Of a DNA stretch of 64,000 nucleotides, positions 31,551-40,584 are shown one piece after another (within the stretch, counting starts at the first letter, position 1; each line of letters opens with the position of its first letter). This stretch comes from Nitrobacter sp035546855 (GTDB lineage: Bacteria > Pseudomonadota > Alphaproteobacteria > Rhizobiales > Xanthobacteraceae): positions 88,968 to 152,967 of the forward strand of contig DASZVY010000094.1 in NCBI GenBank assembly GCA_035546855.1, read 5' to 3'. Below the pieces are notes generated by a model. It was given only the letters and a program-made list of their open reading frames with translations. It ran no database searches and was not told the DNA's origin. The translations under genes were made by a program, and so were the position numbers.

Positions 31551-33164
31551 TTATGAGTGCGGCACAAGCTCGGCGAAAGCCTTGTCGAGCGCCGCATCCG
31601 CAGCCTTCAGCTTGCCGCGCTGGTCCGCGAGCCACGCCTTGTCGGACGCGAGCCTTTGCTGTGCTTCCTTGAGCATGCGTCCGGTCTCGGCCGGCTGCGG
31701 TCCTCCGACGCCCTTGGTGTGGTCGACGATCCATTTCGGCGACATCACCTCTCTGAATTCCGCCTCGGTCATCGGGAAGGGCTGTGCCGGAAGCTGGAAT
31801 TTCGCCAGCGTCCTGGCGAACGTGTCGGTTACCACGTCGAACGGAATCGTCTTGGGCGTCAGGTCGCGCGGCCGTGCGTAGCTGACCAGTTGCGACGCAA
31901 AACCATGTCCGACCCGGAACGGAATCTTGTGCTGCTGCAGCAGCAATTCTGCGAGGTTCATTGTCGAGGTCCAGTCGCTCTCGAGTTCCTCCCGGGCCCG
32001 CGGCTTGTTGACGACGATCGCATCGAACACGCGCTTGGTCGCGTTGACCATCTTGATGGCCTGCGGAAACAGGCCGAGGTCGGCGGACTCGGACTTGTAG
32101 TCGACCATGCCGGAGGTGACGTTGTGGGCCCGGATGGTCACGGCTTCCGACAAGCCGACCACGTCGGACGCCGCCATGCGCGCCTGCATGATCAGGCCCG
32201 GATTGCGCTTCTGCGGCATCGCGCTGGAGGTGTAGGTGGAGCCTTCCTGAAGCAGGAGCCATGGCTTCACCTGAGCGTACTGCGTATGAAGATCCTGCAT
32301 CATCGCACCGATGCGGATGGCGCTGGAATTGGCGATGGCCGCAGCCTCCAACTGGTTGTCGAACGGAATCACCTGACTCGAGTCCATCGAGTTCTCGACG
32401 ATGCCGTCGAAGCCCAGCAACGCCGCGAGGCGGGCGCGGTTCAGCGGCCAGATCGAGTCGGATAGCACGCCCGTGCCCATCGGGCTGAGGTTGAGGCGGT
32501 GATAGGCCTCGCTGATGCGTTGCTGGTCGCGCGCGAACGACTCCTCATAGGCGAGGAGGTAATGGCCGTAGGTGATCGGCACGGCCTGCACGCCGTTGGT
32601 GTAGGCCGGCATCAGCGTGTCGAGGTTGTCCGCCGCCTTCGCCAGCAGCTTGGCGCGCAGATCGAGGAGGTCCTCCGCGAAATCGAGCGTCTGGTTGCGC
32701 AGCTTGGCCGCGCGGTAGGTCGCGTACATGTCCTGGCGGCTGCGCCCGGCATGGATGACCGACGCCTCCTCGCCGACCTTGTCGGTCATGATCCGCTCGA
32801 TCTGCAGCACGTCGCTCGGCCGCCTTCCGCCCGGCTGCTGCGCCTGATGAATGGTGAAGTCGACGCCCTTGGCGATCAGTTGCCCGACATCTTTTGGAAA
32901 GATGTGCTCCTCCATCAGCATGACGGTCGAGGCCTTGTTGATCTTGTTGAGCCAGTAGAACTGATCCTCGGCCGCATCGAGAGCGCTGGTATGAGCCTGC
33001 CCCGCGCCAGATGCGCGGACGCCGACCTTGGCGGCGTTTTCGTTGCACTCCTGGGTGCTCTTGCAGGGCAGTTGTCCCGTGTCAGCAGCCATGGCCGGGT
33101 GCGCGATCAGCACGCCTATTCCAGCGAGTGCCGCGCCTCGCGCAATCCTGCTCACGTAATTCAT
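31551..33164 (-). CDS. Exported argininosuccinate lyase-like protein
   Basis: A 537-residue member of the fumarase/argininosuccinate lyase superfamily with an N-terminal Sec signal peptide (MNYVSRIARGAALAGIGVLI, cleavage after HPAMA). Family blocks are C1 VIHAGRSRQDMYATYRAAKL and C3 SSAMPQKRNPG. Block C2, normally Y-T-H-L-Q, reads YTNGVQAVP, so the usual His is Asn. Biosynthetic argininosuccinate lyases are cytosolic and near 460 residues, so this is not a standard ArgH. A periplasmic C-N or C-O lyase for a scavenged compound is plausible. It is divergent from a periplasmic binding protein gene. Confidence 0.82.
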   Translation of the reverse strand: MNYVSRIARGAALAGIGVLIAHPAMAADTGQLPCKSTQECNENAAKVGVRASGAGQAHTSALDAAEDQFYWLNKINKASTVMLMEEHIFPKDVGQLIAKGVDFTIHQAQQPGGRRPSDVLQIERIMTDKVGEEASVIHAGRSRQDMYATYRAAKLRNQTLDFAEDLLDLRAKLLAKAADNLDTLMPAYTNGVQAVPITYGHYLLAYEESFARDQQRISEAYHRLNLSPMGTGVLSDSIWPLNRARLAALLGFDGIVENSMDSSQVIPFDNQLEAAAIANSSAIRIGAMMQDLHTQYAQVKPWLLLQEGSTYTSSAMPQKRNPGLIMQARMAASDVVGLSEAVTIRAHNVTSGMVDYKSESADLGLFPQAIKMVNATKRVFDAIVVNKPRAREELESDWTSTMNLAELLLQQHKIPFRVGHGFASQLVSYARPRDLTPKTIPFDVVTDTFARTLAKFQLPAQPFPMTEAEFREVMSPKWIVDHTKGVGGPQPAETGRMLKEAQQRLASDKAWLADQRGKLKAADAALDKAFAELVPHS

Positions 33165-33318
33165 CGGTTGTTCTCCCTGGACTTTGGCAGGCACCTTAAT
33201 CCGGCAAGCTTGGGGAGCAATCAGGAATCGGTTTCACCAGCCGCAAAAATACACGACAATGGGCTGCCAGCGACTTGGACTGCGAGCTGGACCGCAGGGC
33301 AGCCAAGGGAGGATGTGC

Positions 33319-34116
33319 ATGTTGCGTCGCGCATTGTTGCTGGCGTGTGGCGTTGCTATGGGAGTTTCGATGATGACAGCGATTGCGGACGCGGATTCGC
33401 TCAAGGACGAGATCGCGCCGACCGGCAAATTGCGGGTGGCAATTGCGATCAGTCCGGCGGGTGGCGCCTTCTGGTCAACCAAAAAAGCCGACGGCGGCTA
33501 TGCCGGCGTGCCGGTCGATCTCGGCCGTCAGATGGCCGCGCAATTGGGTGTTCCCGTCGAATACGTGGTTCACCAGAATTCGGGTCAGATCACGGATGCG
33601 GCCTCTGCGGGGGAGTGGGACGTCACCTTTCTGCCGCAGGACGCCGAGCGCATGAAGAAAATGGCGTTCGGGCCGGCCTATGAGGTTGCGGATGCCACCT
33701 ACATCGTGAAGCCGGGATCGACGATCAGGAGTTTCCGGGAACTCGATCAGCCTGGCATCAGGGTGGCGGCCGTCAACAACACGACCACCATGCGCGGGGC
33801 CATCGCGCACCTGAAACATGCGAAGGTGACGGGCTATCAGACCTACGATGAGATCTTCGGTCTGCTGAAAATCGGCGCGATCGATGCCTTCGCGCTGTCA
33901 CGCGATCAGCTCGAGGCGATGGCCAAACAAATTCCGGGTACGCACGTGCTCGACGAGACGTTCAAGAAAACCACGACGGCCGTCGCGGTGCCGCTGAACC
34001 ATGCGCTCGCCCTAGCCTTTGTCGAGAAATTCATGAGGGATGCCGCGGTGAGCGGTGTTCTGCGCCGTGCCTATGATGACAACGGACTGAGGGGCAAGCC
34101 GATCCGAACCGAGTAG
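33319..34116 (+). CDS. Periplasmic substrate-binding protein (amino-acid ABC type, SBP family 3)
   Basis: A 265-residue protein with a signal peptide (MLRRALLLACGVAMGVSMMT, then AIADADS) and an SBP_bac_3-like domain: LRVAIAISPAGGAFWSTKKA, GVPVDLGRQMAAQLGVPVEY, then SAGEWDVTFLPQDAERMKKM. The ATG at 33319 has AAGGGAGG about 7 nt upstream. No permease or ATPase gene is adjacent, so it is either an orphan transporter part or a sensor. It is divergent from the exported lyase gene (154-bp gap), which suggests a shared substrate. Confidence 0.85.
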   Translation: MLRRALLLACGVAMGVSMMTAIADADSLKDEIAPTGKLRVAIAISPAGGAFWSTKKADGGYAGVPVDLGRQMAAQLGVPVEYVVHQNSGQITDAASAGEWDVTFLPQDAERMKKMAFGPAYEVADATYIVKPGSTIRSFRELDQPGIRVAAVNNTTTMRGAIAHLKHAKVTGYQTYDEIFGLLKIGAIDAFALSRDQLEAMAKQIPGTHVLDETFKKTTTAVAVPLNHALALAFVEKFMRDAAVSGVLRRAYDDNGLRGKPIRTE

Positions 34117-34138
34117 AGCGCGAAAGGACGGAACGAAA

Positions 34139-34160
34139 AAGGCCAGCATGCGCTGGCCTT
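34139..34160 (-). terminator. Rho-independent terminator hairpin
   Basis: A perfect 9-bp stem AAGGCCAGC/GCTGGCCTT with ATGC loop. The U-run belongs to the minus strand (TTTTTTCG after the stem), while the plus side has only a short T pair. It lies just after the binding protein gene and may act mainly on minus-strand transcripts. Confidence 0.6.
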
Positions 34161-34295
34161 GATCGCGAATATCCCCCTCTGAAAATTCGGGTATCGGCAA
34201 TACACGGTCCGCCGAGGCGGTAATTGAGACGCCGCCGGACGGTTTCGATCGCCTCGGGCAGCCCCCACGCACAGCTAATGCGGTCCTTGGATTGG

Positions 34296-34321
34296 CCGCC
34301 TCCCCCATTTGGGGGAGGCGG
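34296..34321. repeat. GC-rich perfect hairpin in a 385-bp gene-free gap
   Basis: An 11-bp stem CCGCCTCCCCC/GGGGGAGGCGG with an ATTT loop. The surrounding 34161-34501 shows no supported coding frame. It contains near-repeats of GGAGCAAAT and CGAGATTTGG-type words. No U-run follows, so it is not clearly a terminator. Confidence 0.5.
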
Positions 34322-34501
34322 CGGAAATATTCGGAGCAAATCTGTTAACCCGGAACGGGCTCCGCCCTGCGCGAGGCTCATTTGCTCCTCCGAGATTTGG
34401 TGCTGCTGCCGATTTGCTCACACGAAATCTGGGATTCCGCTGACGAAAGCGAACTGATTCGGCTGATTCGAGCGCCTTTCGTTCCGAACGTGTTCCAAAT
34501 C

Positions 34502-34762
34502 TTAATGCGCCTGATCCTTGGCGTTCCAATCTGAAACATCTCGCCGCAACAGTCCTGGTCGGCGTGGCAGCCGCCAGCCGACGACAGTTGCTTCGACAAG
34601 CTGGCCTGACTCGCTGTTTCGCCAGGCGCCATTCACCCACAGGCACTCGAAAGGCAGTTTGTAGGTGCCGCTGTGATCCTCGCACAGCACTTCGATCCGT
34701 TGATCCGGAGGAGGTTCGCCGTGACCGTCAAATTCGGCCAGGCGCCGCTCGCGCGTTGCCAT
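34502..34762 (-). CDS. Conserved-looking hypothetical protein, 86 aa
   Basis: A small soluble protein starting MATRERRLAEFDGHGEPPPD. GGGGAG lies 8 nt upstream of the ATG, which supports this start over an open-frame ATG at 34849. The core (IEVLCEDHSGTYKLPFECLW, VNGAWRNSESGQLVEATVVG) resembles short hypothetical proteins of Bradyrhizobium relatives. The C-terminus is basic (GWRLPRRPGLLRRD). No function is proposed; it stands alone. Confidence 0.6.
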   Translation of the reverse strand: MATRERRLAEFDGHGEPPPDQRIEVLCEDHSGTYKLPFECLWVNGAWRNSESGQLVEATVVGWRLPRRPGLLRRDVSDWNAKDQAH

Positions 34763-34942
34763 CAAATGATCTCCCCTGCACGAAGATGCGTCACGGCCCC
34801 CGTTGCGAGTCCGGGCTGTGGCATCCTCGCGATATGTCGCGTGAAGCAAACCTCAATCCATCACCGTGAATGAGGTCGCAATATGATATCTTCGATGTGC
34901 CGCATGATGGTCGGTAAAATGCCGGTGAACACGGACGGTTGA

Positions 34943-35299
34943 ATGAGGAAATCAGGGTCAGGTGCAGTCTCTCTGGGCGTATTGACGGTTGCTGTCGTCT
35001 GCATGCTGTGCAGGGGAGCGAAAGCGCAGGACGTCCCCGGAATCGAAATCTGCACGGCCGAGAAAACCATGGAGCGGCGCACCGGTTGCCTGCAAAGCAA
35101 CGTCAACTTCCTGCAGCAGAATCTCAACAAGCTCGCGCGCGAGAGTCAGCGCAAGCTTGATGCCGCGAGTGTGCAGATAGAGGCGTTGAAACGAATGATC
35201 GCCGATCTGCAGAAGGAGGTGAGCGATTTGCGCGCTGCGCAGAAGAAGCCGGTCGCGCCAGCCGCGAAGCCGGCACCGGCCAAGGACGACACGAAATAA
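34943..35299 (+). CDS. Small exported coiled-coil protein
   Basis: A 118-residue protein with a signal-like N-terminus (MRKSGSGAVSLGVLTVAVVC, then MLCRGAKAQ). A mature part has two cysteines (CTAEK and TGCLQ) and a predicted coiled coil (NVNFLQQNLNKLARESQRKL, then IEALKRMIADLQKEVSDLRA). It ends in an Ala/Pro/Lys tail. The function is unknown; it may be a periplasmic or outer-membrane-associated structural protein. Convergent with the LivK-like gene downstream. Confidence 0.7.
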   Translation: MRKSGSGAVSLGVLTVAVVCMLCRGAKAQDVPGIEICTAEKTMERRTGCLQSNVNFLQQNLNKLARESQRKLDAASVQIEALKRMIADLQKEVSDLRAAQKKPVAPAAKPAPAKDDTK

Positions 35300-35322
35300 G
35301 CAGGGCGCTTGAAGGGATCAGA

Positions 35323-35355
35323 GCGGCGCATTCCGGGTTTCGCGAAATGCGCCGC
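35323..35355. terminator. Possible bidirectional hairpin terminator
   Basis: A 10-bp stem GCGGCGCATT/AATGCGCCGC with a 13-nt loop between two convergent genes. No clear U-run follows on either strand, so the role is uncertain. Confidence 0.4.
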
Positions 35356-35374
35356 CGCGCCCGTCGAGCCTTGC

Positions 35375-36604
35375 CTATGCGTTCTTCTCTCCGCTCATCA
35401 GCGGTCCGAAGAGCTCCCAGCTCTCGCCTTCGAATTTGATCATTTGCAATTGCTCGATCGGCGCAAAGTCGGTCGGACTCGTCTTGATCTTCACGCCCGG
35501 CAGGTAGATGCCGATCTCGAAATTGAGATTGGCGGCCTGCTTCATGATATTCGCGCGCGTGAGATTGTCACCGCACTGCTTGAGGACCTGCTCGAAGCCC
35601 TTGGCGACGCCGTAGCCGAACACGGTGGCGCCGTCATCGAGGTTGCCGTCGGGATAATACTTCTTCATGAACGCGCGCCACTCGTTCATGGCGGGGTCGT
35701 TGTCCCATTTCTTGTCCTTCGGATCCTTCATGTAGGCGGCGCTCAGGATACCCTGGCCGTTTTCGTAGCCGGCCGGCTTCATGACCGAGCCGACCGAAAT
35801 GGATACGTTGGTCAGGAAGTGGATCGGCTTCCACTTGATTTCGCCGAGTTTCTTGATGGCTTGCGCGGCGAATTTCGGCGTGGTGATGTCGACGAAGATA
35901 TCCGGATTGGCCGCCCTGATCTGCACGATCTGCGAGTCCACCGTCGGCGACGAGATCTCGTAGGGCGCCTCGACGATGATCAACTTCGCGGCCTTGTCGC
36001 CGAGTCCCTCCTTCAGGCCGATCACGTAATCCTTGCCGAAATCGTCGTTCTGGTAGAGCAGGCCGATGGTCTTTCCCGGATAGTGCTGCAGGATATATTT
36101 CGCGTAGATGCGCGCCTCGACCTGGTAGCTCGGCTGCCAGCCCATCGTCCACGGGAAGTGCTTCGGGTCGTTCCATTTCGCGGCGCCGGTCGACACGAAG
36201 AGTTGCGGCACCTTCTTGGTGTTCATGTATTTGTGGATCGCTGTATTGCTCGGCGTGCCCAGCGGATTGGCGATAAACAGCACCTCGTCCTGCTCCACGA
36301 GCTTGCGGGCCTGCTCCACCGCCTTGGGCGGGCTGTAGCCGTCGTCGTAGGAAATGAACTTGATCTTGCGGCCGTTGATGCCGCCCTTCTCGTTGAGCAT
36401 GTTGAAGTAGGCCGCTTCGGTCTTGCCGATGGTGGCGTAGGACGACGCCGGCCCGCTGTAGGGCATGATGTTTCCGATCTTGATCTCGGTATCGGAAGCG
36501 CCGGTATCGTATTTCTTCTGGGCACTGGCCGTCGTCGTCATGAGCGCCGCGAGGCTGCCCGTGGTCGCGATGAGCATCGTACGTCTTGAGATATGCTGGT
36601 TCAT
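35375..36604 (-). CDS. Branched-chain amino acid-type ABC substrate-binding protein (LivK-like)
   Basis: A 409-residue periplasmic binding protein of the Leu/Ile/Val receptor class. It has a twin-arginine-like signal (MNQHISRRTMLIATTGSLAA) and mature blocks EIKIGNIMPYSGPASSYATI, GGINGRKIKFISYDDGYSPP and GLLYQNDDFGKDYVIGLKEG. GGGAGGA lies about 7 nt before the ATG; the frame is open to 37237 but runs through the divergent gene. No permease or ATPase gene is adjacent. In this group such proteins often bind aromatic or organic acids rather than amino acids. Confidence 0.9.
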   Translation of the reverse strand: MNQHISRRTMLIATTGSLAALMTTTASAQKKYDTGASDTEIKIGNIMPYSGPASSYATIGKTEAAYFNMLNEKGGINGRKIKFISYDDGYSPPKAVEQARKLVEQDEVLFIANPLGTPSNTAIHKYMNTKKVPQLFVSTGAAKWNDPKHFPWTMGWQPSYQVEARIYAKYILQHYPGKTIGLLYQNDDFGKDYVIGLKEGLGDKAAKLIIVEAPYEISSPTVDSQIVQIRAANPDIFVDITTPKFAAQAIKKLGEIKWKPIHFLTNVSISVGSVMKPAGYENGQGILSAAYMKDPKDKKWDNDPAMNEWRAFMKKYYPDGNLDDGATVFGYGVAKGFEQVLKQCGDNLTRANIMKQAANLNFEIGIYLPGVKIKTSPTDFAPIEQLQMIKFEGESWELFGPLMSGEKNA

Positions 36605-36886
36605 TGCCGTCCTCCCTGACATGACCGACACTGCGCGGATTCTTGGCGCCGCTTGTGAGCTGCCGGAGTTAAAGCAACAGCGAGTATGCACGTTCGGCCG
36701 AGCGCTGTCAGCGATTTCGGCTGGGCCACGATGTCGCTGATCTGTTCCGCTCTGCAAAACGCAAGTCGTCGACTTGGCAGGTTTGGCAGCTTTGCCTAGA
36801 GTGTCGCCGAGGTCGCAGAAACGGCGGCGCGCGGAAGTGCGTGTCCGCGAGAACAATGCCAGAAGCGACCGCGCCAGGAGCCTTTG

Positions 36887-37816
36887 ATGAGCAACATTCG
36901 CGTTCTTGCCACCGATCTCGCATTTCCAGAAGGGCCGGTGGTGATGCCCGACGGCTCGGTCATTCTCGTCGAAATTCGCGCGCAGCAGCTTACGCGTGTC
37001 TGGCCGGACGGCCGCAAGGAGGTCGTCGCGAAGATGCCGGGCGGCCCCAATGGCGCCGCGCTCGGTCCGGACGGCAAGATCTACGTTTGCAACAACGGTG
37101 GCTTCGGCTGGGTGAAGACCGGGCACGGCGTGATGCCGGGCGCGCCGTCGCCGCACGAATATATCGGCGGCTCGATCCAGCGCGTCGACCTCGCGACCGG
37201 CAAGGTCGAGACGCTGTTCGACAAATGCGGCGAGCATCCGCTGAAAGGGCCGAACGATCTGGTATTCGACCGCGACGGCGGATTGTGGTTCACCGATCTC
37301 GGCAAGCGGCGCGCGCGCGACATGGATGTCGGCGCGGTCTACTACATCCAGCCCGGCGGCAAGGGCATCGTCGAGGCGGTGTTCGGGATGCTGCCGGCGA
37401 ACGGCATCGGTCTCTCGCAGGACGAAAAAACCGTCTATGTCGCGGAGACGCCGACGGCGCGGCTGTGGGCCTACGACCTCGCGGCGCGTGGCGAGGTCAA
37501 GCCGGGCGACGTGATTTACCGCGGCGAGCGCGGCAAGCCGATCTGCGGTCTCGGCGGCTACCAGATGTTCGACTCGCTCGCGGTCGAGGCATCCGGCAAT
37601 GTCTGCGTCGCCACGCTGGTGTCCGGCTGCATTTCCGTGATCGCGCCCGACGGCACGGTGGTGGAGCAGGTGCCGACCGGGGACCGCGTCACGACCAACA
37701 TCGCCTTCGGCGGGCCGAACCTGAAGACCGCCTACATCACGCTTTCAGGGAAGGGTGAACTGATCGCGATGGACTGGTCGCGGCCCGGCCTGGCTCTGAA
37801 TTTTTTGAACAAGTGA
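36887..37816 (+). CDS. SMP-30/gluconolactonase family protein
   Basis: A 309-residue six-bladed beta-propeller of the SMP-30/gluconolactonase/LRE family, metal-dependent lactone hydrolases. Blocks: DLAFPEGPVVMPDGSVILVE (metal Glu), PNGAALGPDGKIYVCNNGG, KGPNDLVFDRDGGLWFTDLG (Asn and Asp ligands) and PANGIGLSQDEKTVYVAET. AGGAG lies 6 nt upstream of the ATG. It is divergent from the LivK-like gene across a 282-bp gap, which suggests uptake and opening of a sugar or aliphatic lactone, although the ligand is unknown. Confidence 0.88.
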   Translation: MSNIRVLATDLAFPEGPVVMPDGSVILVEIRAQQLTRVWPDGRKEVVAKMPGGPNGAALGPDGKIYVCNNGGFGWVKTGHGVMPGAPSPHEYIGGSIQRVDLATGKVETLFDKCGEHPLKGPNDLVFDRDGGLWFTDLGKRRARDMDVGAVYYIQPGGKGIVEAVFGMLPANGIGLSQDEKTVYVAETPTARLWAYDLAARGEVKPGDVIYRGERGKPICGLGGYQMFDSLAVEASGNVCVATLVSGCISVIAPDGTVVEQVPTGDRVTTNIAFGGPNLKTAYITLSGKGELIAMDWSRPGLALNFLNK

Positions 37817-37884
37817 GATATAGCAAGATTGGTCGAGTCTTTCTGCGGTCATCGTCAGCCAATGCGGACGATCCAGTAACGCCT

Positions 37885-37923
37885 GTCATGGACCGCTGGA
37901 TGCCCGCTTCTGCGGGCATGACG
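37885..37923. repeat. Short palindromic intergenic repeat (REP-like, single hairpin)
   Basis: GTCATGGACC on the left and GGTCC-less CATGACG on the right, with the hairpin GCCCGCTTCTGCGGGC inside. It is a shorter relative of the 17576 family, between two plus-strand genes. Confidence 0.6.
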
Positions 37924-37943
37924 AAGGAATGAAAGGAACTGCA

Positions 37944-38537
37944 ATGCCCTGGCTGCAACCCGTGACTCTCGAAGGCCCTCACGCGCGGCTCGAGCCGTTG
38001 TCGCTCGACCATCGCGAAGCGCTGGTCGAGGCCGTCAAGGACGGCGAGCTCTGGAATCTCTGGTACACATTCATTCCGGCTCCGGAAAAAATGGGAGCGG
38101 AGATCGAGCGCCGGCTCGGCCTGCAGGCGTCGGGCGCCATGCTGCCGTTCACGGTGCGCGACGCCGACGGCAAAATTGCCGGCATGACCACTTATATGAA
38201 TGTCGATGCCGCCAACCGCCGTGTCGAGATCGGCTCGACCTGGTATGCGAAGCGCGTCCAGCGCAGCGGCGTCAATACCCAGTGCAAGCTACTGCTGCTG
38301 ACTCATGCTTTTGAAAAGCTCGATTGCATTGCGGTCGAATTCCGCACGCACTTCTTCAACCACCAAAGCCAACGCGGCATCGAGCGGCTCGGCGCCAAGC
38401 GGGACGGCATTTTGCGTAATCATCAGATCGCGCCGAACGGCACGCTGCGGGATACGGTGGTTTACAGCATCATCGCCAGCGAGTGGCCGACGGTAAAAGC
38501 GCATCTCACCTATCAGCTTCACGAGCGGCCCCGATAG
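37944..38537 (+). CDS. GNAT family N-acetyltransferase (RimJ/RimL-like)
   Basis: A 197-residue GNAT protein. It has the N-terminal LEGPHARLEPLSLDHREALV, the beta-strand core IAGMTTYMNVDAANRRVEIG with STWYAKRVQRSGVNTQCK (acetyl-CoA binding) and the GIERLGAKRDGILRNHQ end block typical of RimJ/RimL-like acetyltransferases. AAAGGA lies just before the 37944 ATG; ATG 37929 is possible. The acceptor is unknown. Standalone gene. Confidence 0.85.
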   Translation: MPWLQPVTLEGPHARLEPLSLDHREALVEAVKDGELWNLWYTFIPAPEKMGAEIERRLGLQASGAMLPFTVRDADGKIAGMTTYMNVDAANRRVEIGSTWYAKRVQRSGVNTQCKLLLLTHAFEKLDCIAVEFRTHFFNHQSQRGIERLGAKRDGILRNHQIAPNGTLRDTVVYSIIASEWPTVKAHLTYQLHERPR

Positions 38538-38744
38538 CACGGGCGGGAATCGGGGCAGGGCAGCGGCACGTTTGGCGGTGCGGCAACGAACGTTTAGGAA
38601 ATTTGTCTAAGGGTGGTGCTGCGAACCTTCCGGCGCCTTGTCAAAGTTGCGGCGCGGGGGCAAAACCATGCCGCCGGCGCTCGCCGGACCGTCGTGCGCA
38701 GGGTGCTTTTCGCAGATGCGATGGTGGCAGGGACTTTTTCCGTC

Positions 38745-40439
38745 ATGACCGACGTGGCGCGCGATCTCGCAGGGGATGTGGACTCTCGGCTGGTGCCGTC
38801 CGGTTCGCGATTGCGGATTGCGCGCATCCGCCGGATGCTGGCCGCGAGGGATATTTGCGACCTTGGTTCGATCGTGCTGCTCGCCGTGTTAGCGGTCCTC
38901 GTCCTGGCGACGTTCCGCAGCTACGCGATCACCAACGACGAATGGATTCAGCATCGCTACGGCGAACTGATCGTCGCCTATTATCGCAGCGGCTTTGCGG
39001 ATCGTTCGCTGTTCCAACTGGACAATCTTTATCTCTACGGCGGTCTGTTCGATATCGTCGCCGTGCTGTTGTCCCACGTCGTGCCGATGGACGCGTTCAA
39101 CCTGCGGCACCTGATGAGCGCGGCGATCGGGGTCGGGGGACTTGGGGCGGCGCTGGCGACCGCGCGGCTGATCGCCGGGCCGAGGGCCGGACTGCTCGCG
39201 GGCGTGGCGCTCTCGGTGTGCGGATCGTGGTACGGCACCATGTTTCATCATACCAAGGATGTCCCGCTCGCCGCGGCGATGGCGGGCGCCGTGTATTTCC
39301 TCGTCCGCGCGGCGCGCGACCTGCCGCATCCCCGACTTCGCCACATCGCCGGATTCGGCGTGCTGACCGGGGCGGCGCTCGGTATCAAGGTGCTGGCGCT
39401 GCTGGTCGTCTGTTATGTCCCGGTTGCGATCGTTCTCAACACGCCGCCGGGTTGCTTCCGCGCGCCGCGCGAGGCCGTGACGTTCATGGGGACGTCGCTG
39501 TTGCGGTTTCTCCCGGCGTTGCTGATTGCCTATGCGATCATGATCGTGGCATGGCCGTGGTCGGCTCTGGCGCCGCTCAATCCGATCCGCGGACTCATCA
39601 GCTTCGGCGACTTTGGCTATAACATCCGCACGCTGCTGGACGGGCACGTCTATCGCATGGCCACGGTGCCGCGCTGGTACGTGCCGGCCTACCTCGCGAT
39701 CAAGGTGCCGCTCCTGATGCTCGCAGGGACGGCTCTGGCTTTGCTGTTCTTGATCGCCCCCGGGCTCGCGCAGGAAACGGCGTCCAACCGCGGCCGGCGT
39801 GACGCCGCACTGATTGTATTCGCGGCTTTCTTCCCGCTGATCTGTGAAGCCGTCGCGCATGGGCCTGCCTTCTGCGGCCTGCGTCATTTCCTGTTCGTAC
39901 TGCCGCCGCTCGCGGTGCTGACAGGAATCGGCCTCGATGCGGCGGTGTCGCAGACGGCCGTCTGGCGTCGTCCCGTGGCGGTGGCGTTGCTCGGCGTGAT
40001 CGTCGCCGGATTTTCCTGGAACGCACTGACGCTCTATCGGCTGCATCCTTATGAATATGTGGTCTATAACCCGCTGGTGGGCGGGCTTGCGGGAGCCTCC
40101 CGGCGCTATGCGATGGACTACTGGGTGACGATGATGCCCGAGGCCGTCGACGGTCTCGAGGCCTATCTCGCGAAAACAGAGCCGGTCGCAAGCCGGGATC
40201 CTCACCATGTCTACACCGTGGCGTTCTGCGGCGAACGGGCGTCGTTCGTGAAGAAGGCCAAGCCGCACCTGCACTGGGCGATGGTCTGGGAGACGGCCGA
40301 CTTCTTCATCGCGCCAACCCACATGAACTGCGACCGCGACAGCGTCGGCAAGGTGGTGGCCACGGTGCGGCGGCTCGGCGTGCCGCTCGGCTATGTCAAG
40401 GACCAGCGCGCGCTGATTGCGGCAAAGCGCAGGGGCTAG
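38745..40439 (+). CDS. Multi-pass membrane glycosyltransferase-like protein (GT39/PMT-like)
   Basis: About 564 residues with roughly nine to ten hydrophobic segments. After the first segment comes the acidic TNDEWIQHRYGELIVAYY loop, which resembles the D-E loop of lipid-dependent glycosyltransferases (GT39/ArnT class). A soluble C-terminal part follows from about residue 440. I chose ATG 38745 (AGGGA upstream); ATG 38721 and GTG 38613 are alternatives. The sugar and acceptor are unknown. Confidence 0.62.
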   Translation: MTDVARDLAGDVDSRLVPSGSRLRIARIRRMLAARDICDLGSIVLLAVLAVLVLATFRSYAITNDEWIQHRYGELIVAYYRSGFADRSLFQLDNLYLYGGLFDIVAVLLSHVVPMDAFNLRHLMSAAIGVGGLGAALATARLIAGPRAGLLAGVALSVCGSWYGTMFHHTKDVPLAAAMAGAVYFLVRAARDLPHPRLRHIAGFGVLTGAALGIKVLALLVVCYVPVAIVLNTPPGCFRAPREAVTFMGTSLLRFLPALLIAYAIMIVAWPWSALAPLNPIRGLISFGDFGYNIRTLLDGHVYRMATVPRWYVPAYLAIKVPLLMLAGTALALLFLIAPGLAQETASNRGRRDAALIVFAAFFPLICEAVAHGPAFCGLRHFLFVLPPLAVLTGIGLDAAVSQTAVWRRPVAVALLGVIVAGFSWNALTLYRLHPYEYVVYNPLVGGLAGASRRYAMDYWVTMMPEAVDGLEAYLAKTEPVASRDPHHVYTVAFCGERASFVKKAKPHLHWAMVWETADFFIAPTHMNCDRDSVGKVVATVRRLGVPLGYVKDQRALIAAKRRG

Positions 40440-40455
40440 AGTTTAACCGTTTCGT

Positions 40456-40545
40456 CGTCATGGCCGGACTTGTTCCGGCCACCTACGTCTTAAAATTTGC
40501 AATGCCCTCAAGACGTGGATGCCCAGCATAAAGCCGGGCATGACG
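40456..40545. repeat. Paired palindromic intergenic repeat (REP-like)
   Basis: CGTCATGGCCGGACTTGTTC and AAGCCGGGCATGACG arms of the 17576 family, between convergent membrane-protein and monooxygenase genes. Confidence 0.72.
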
Positions 40546-40584
40546 AATCACGCTCCAAGCATCGTCATCCGCAACGACGCAGAC

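Noticed and set aside
30304..32262. Open frame of 652 residues on the minus strand
   Set aside because: It covers the MFS gene in antisense and the lyase in a different frame; no domain and strong Arg/His bias.
34296..34321. Perfect GC-rich hairpin as a terminator
   Set aside because: No U-run on either side and no gene ending nearby; kept only as a structural repeat.
35375..37237. Longer LivK-like protein starting at 37237
   Set aside because: The extra N-terminus runs antisense through the SMP-30 gene. A normal signal peptide and ribosome site start the protein at 36604.
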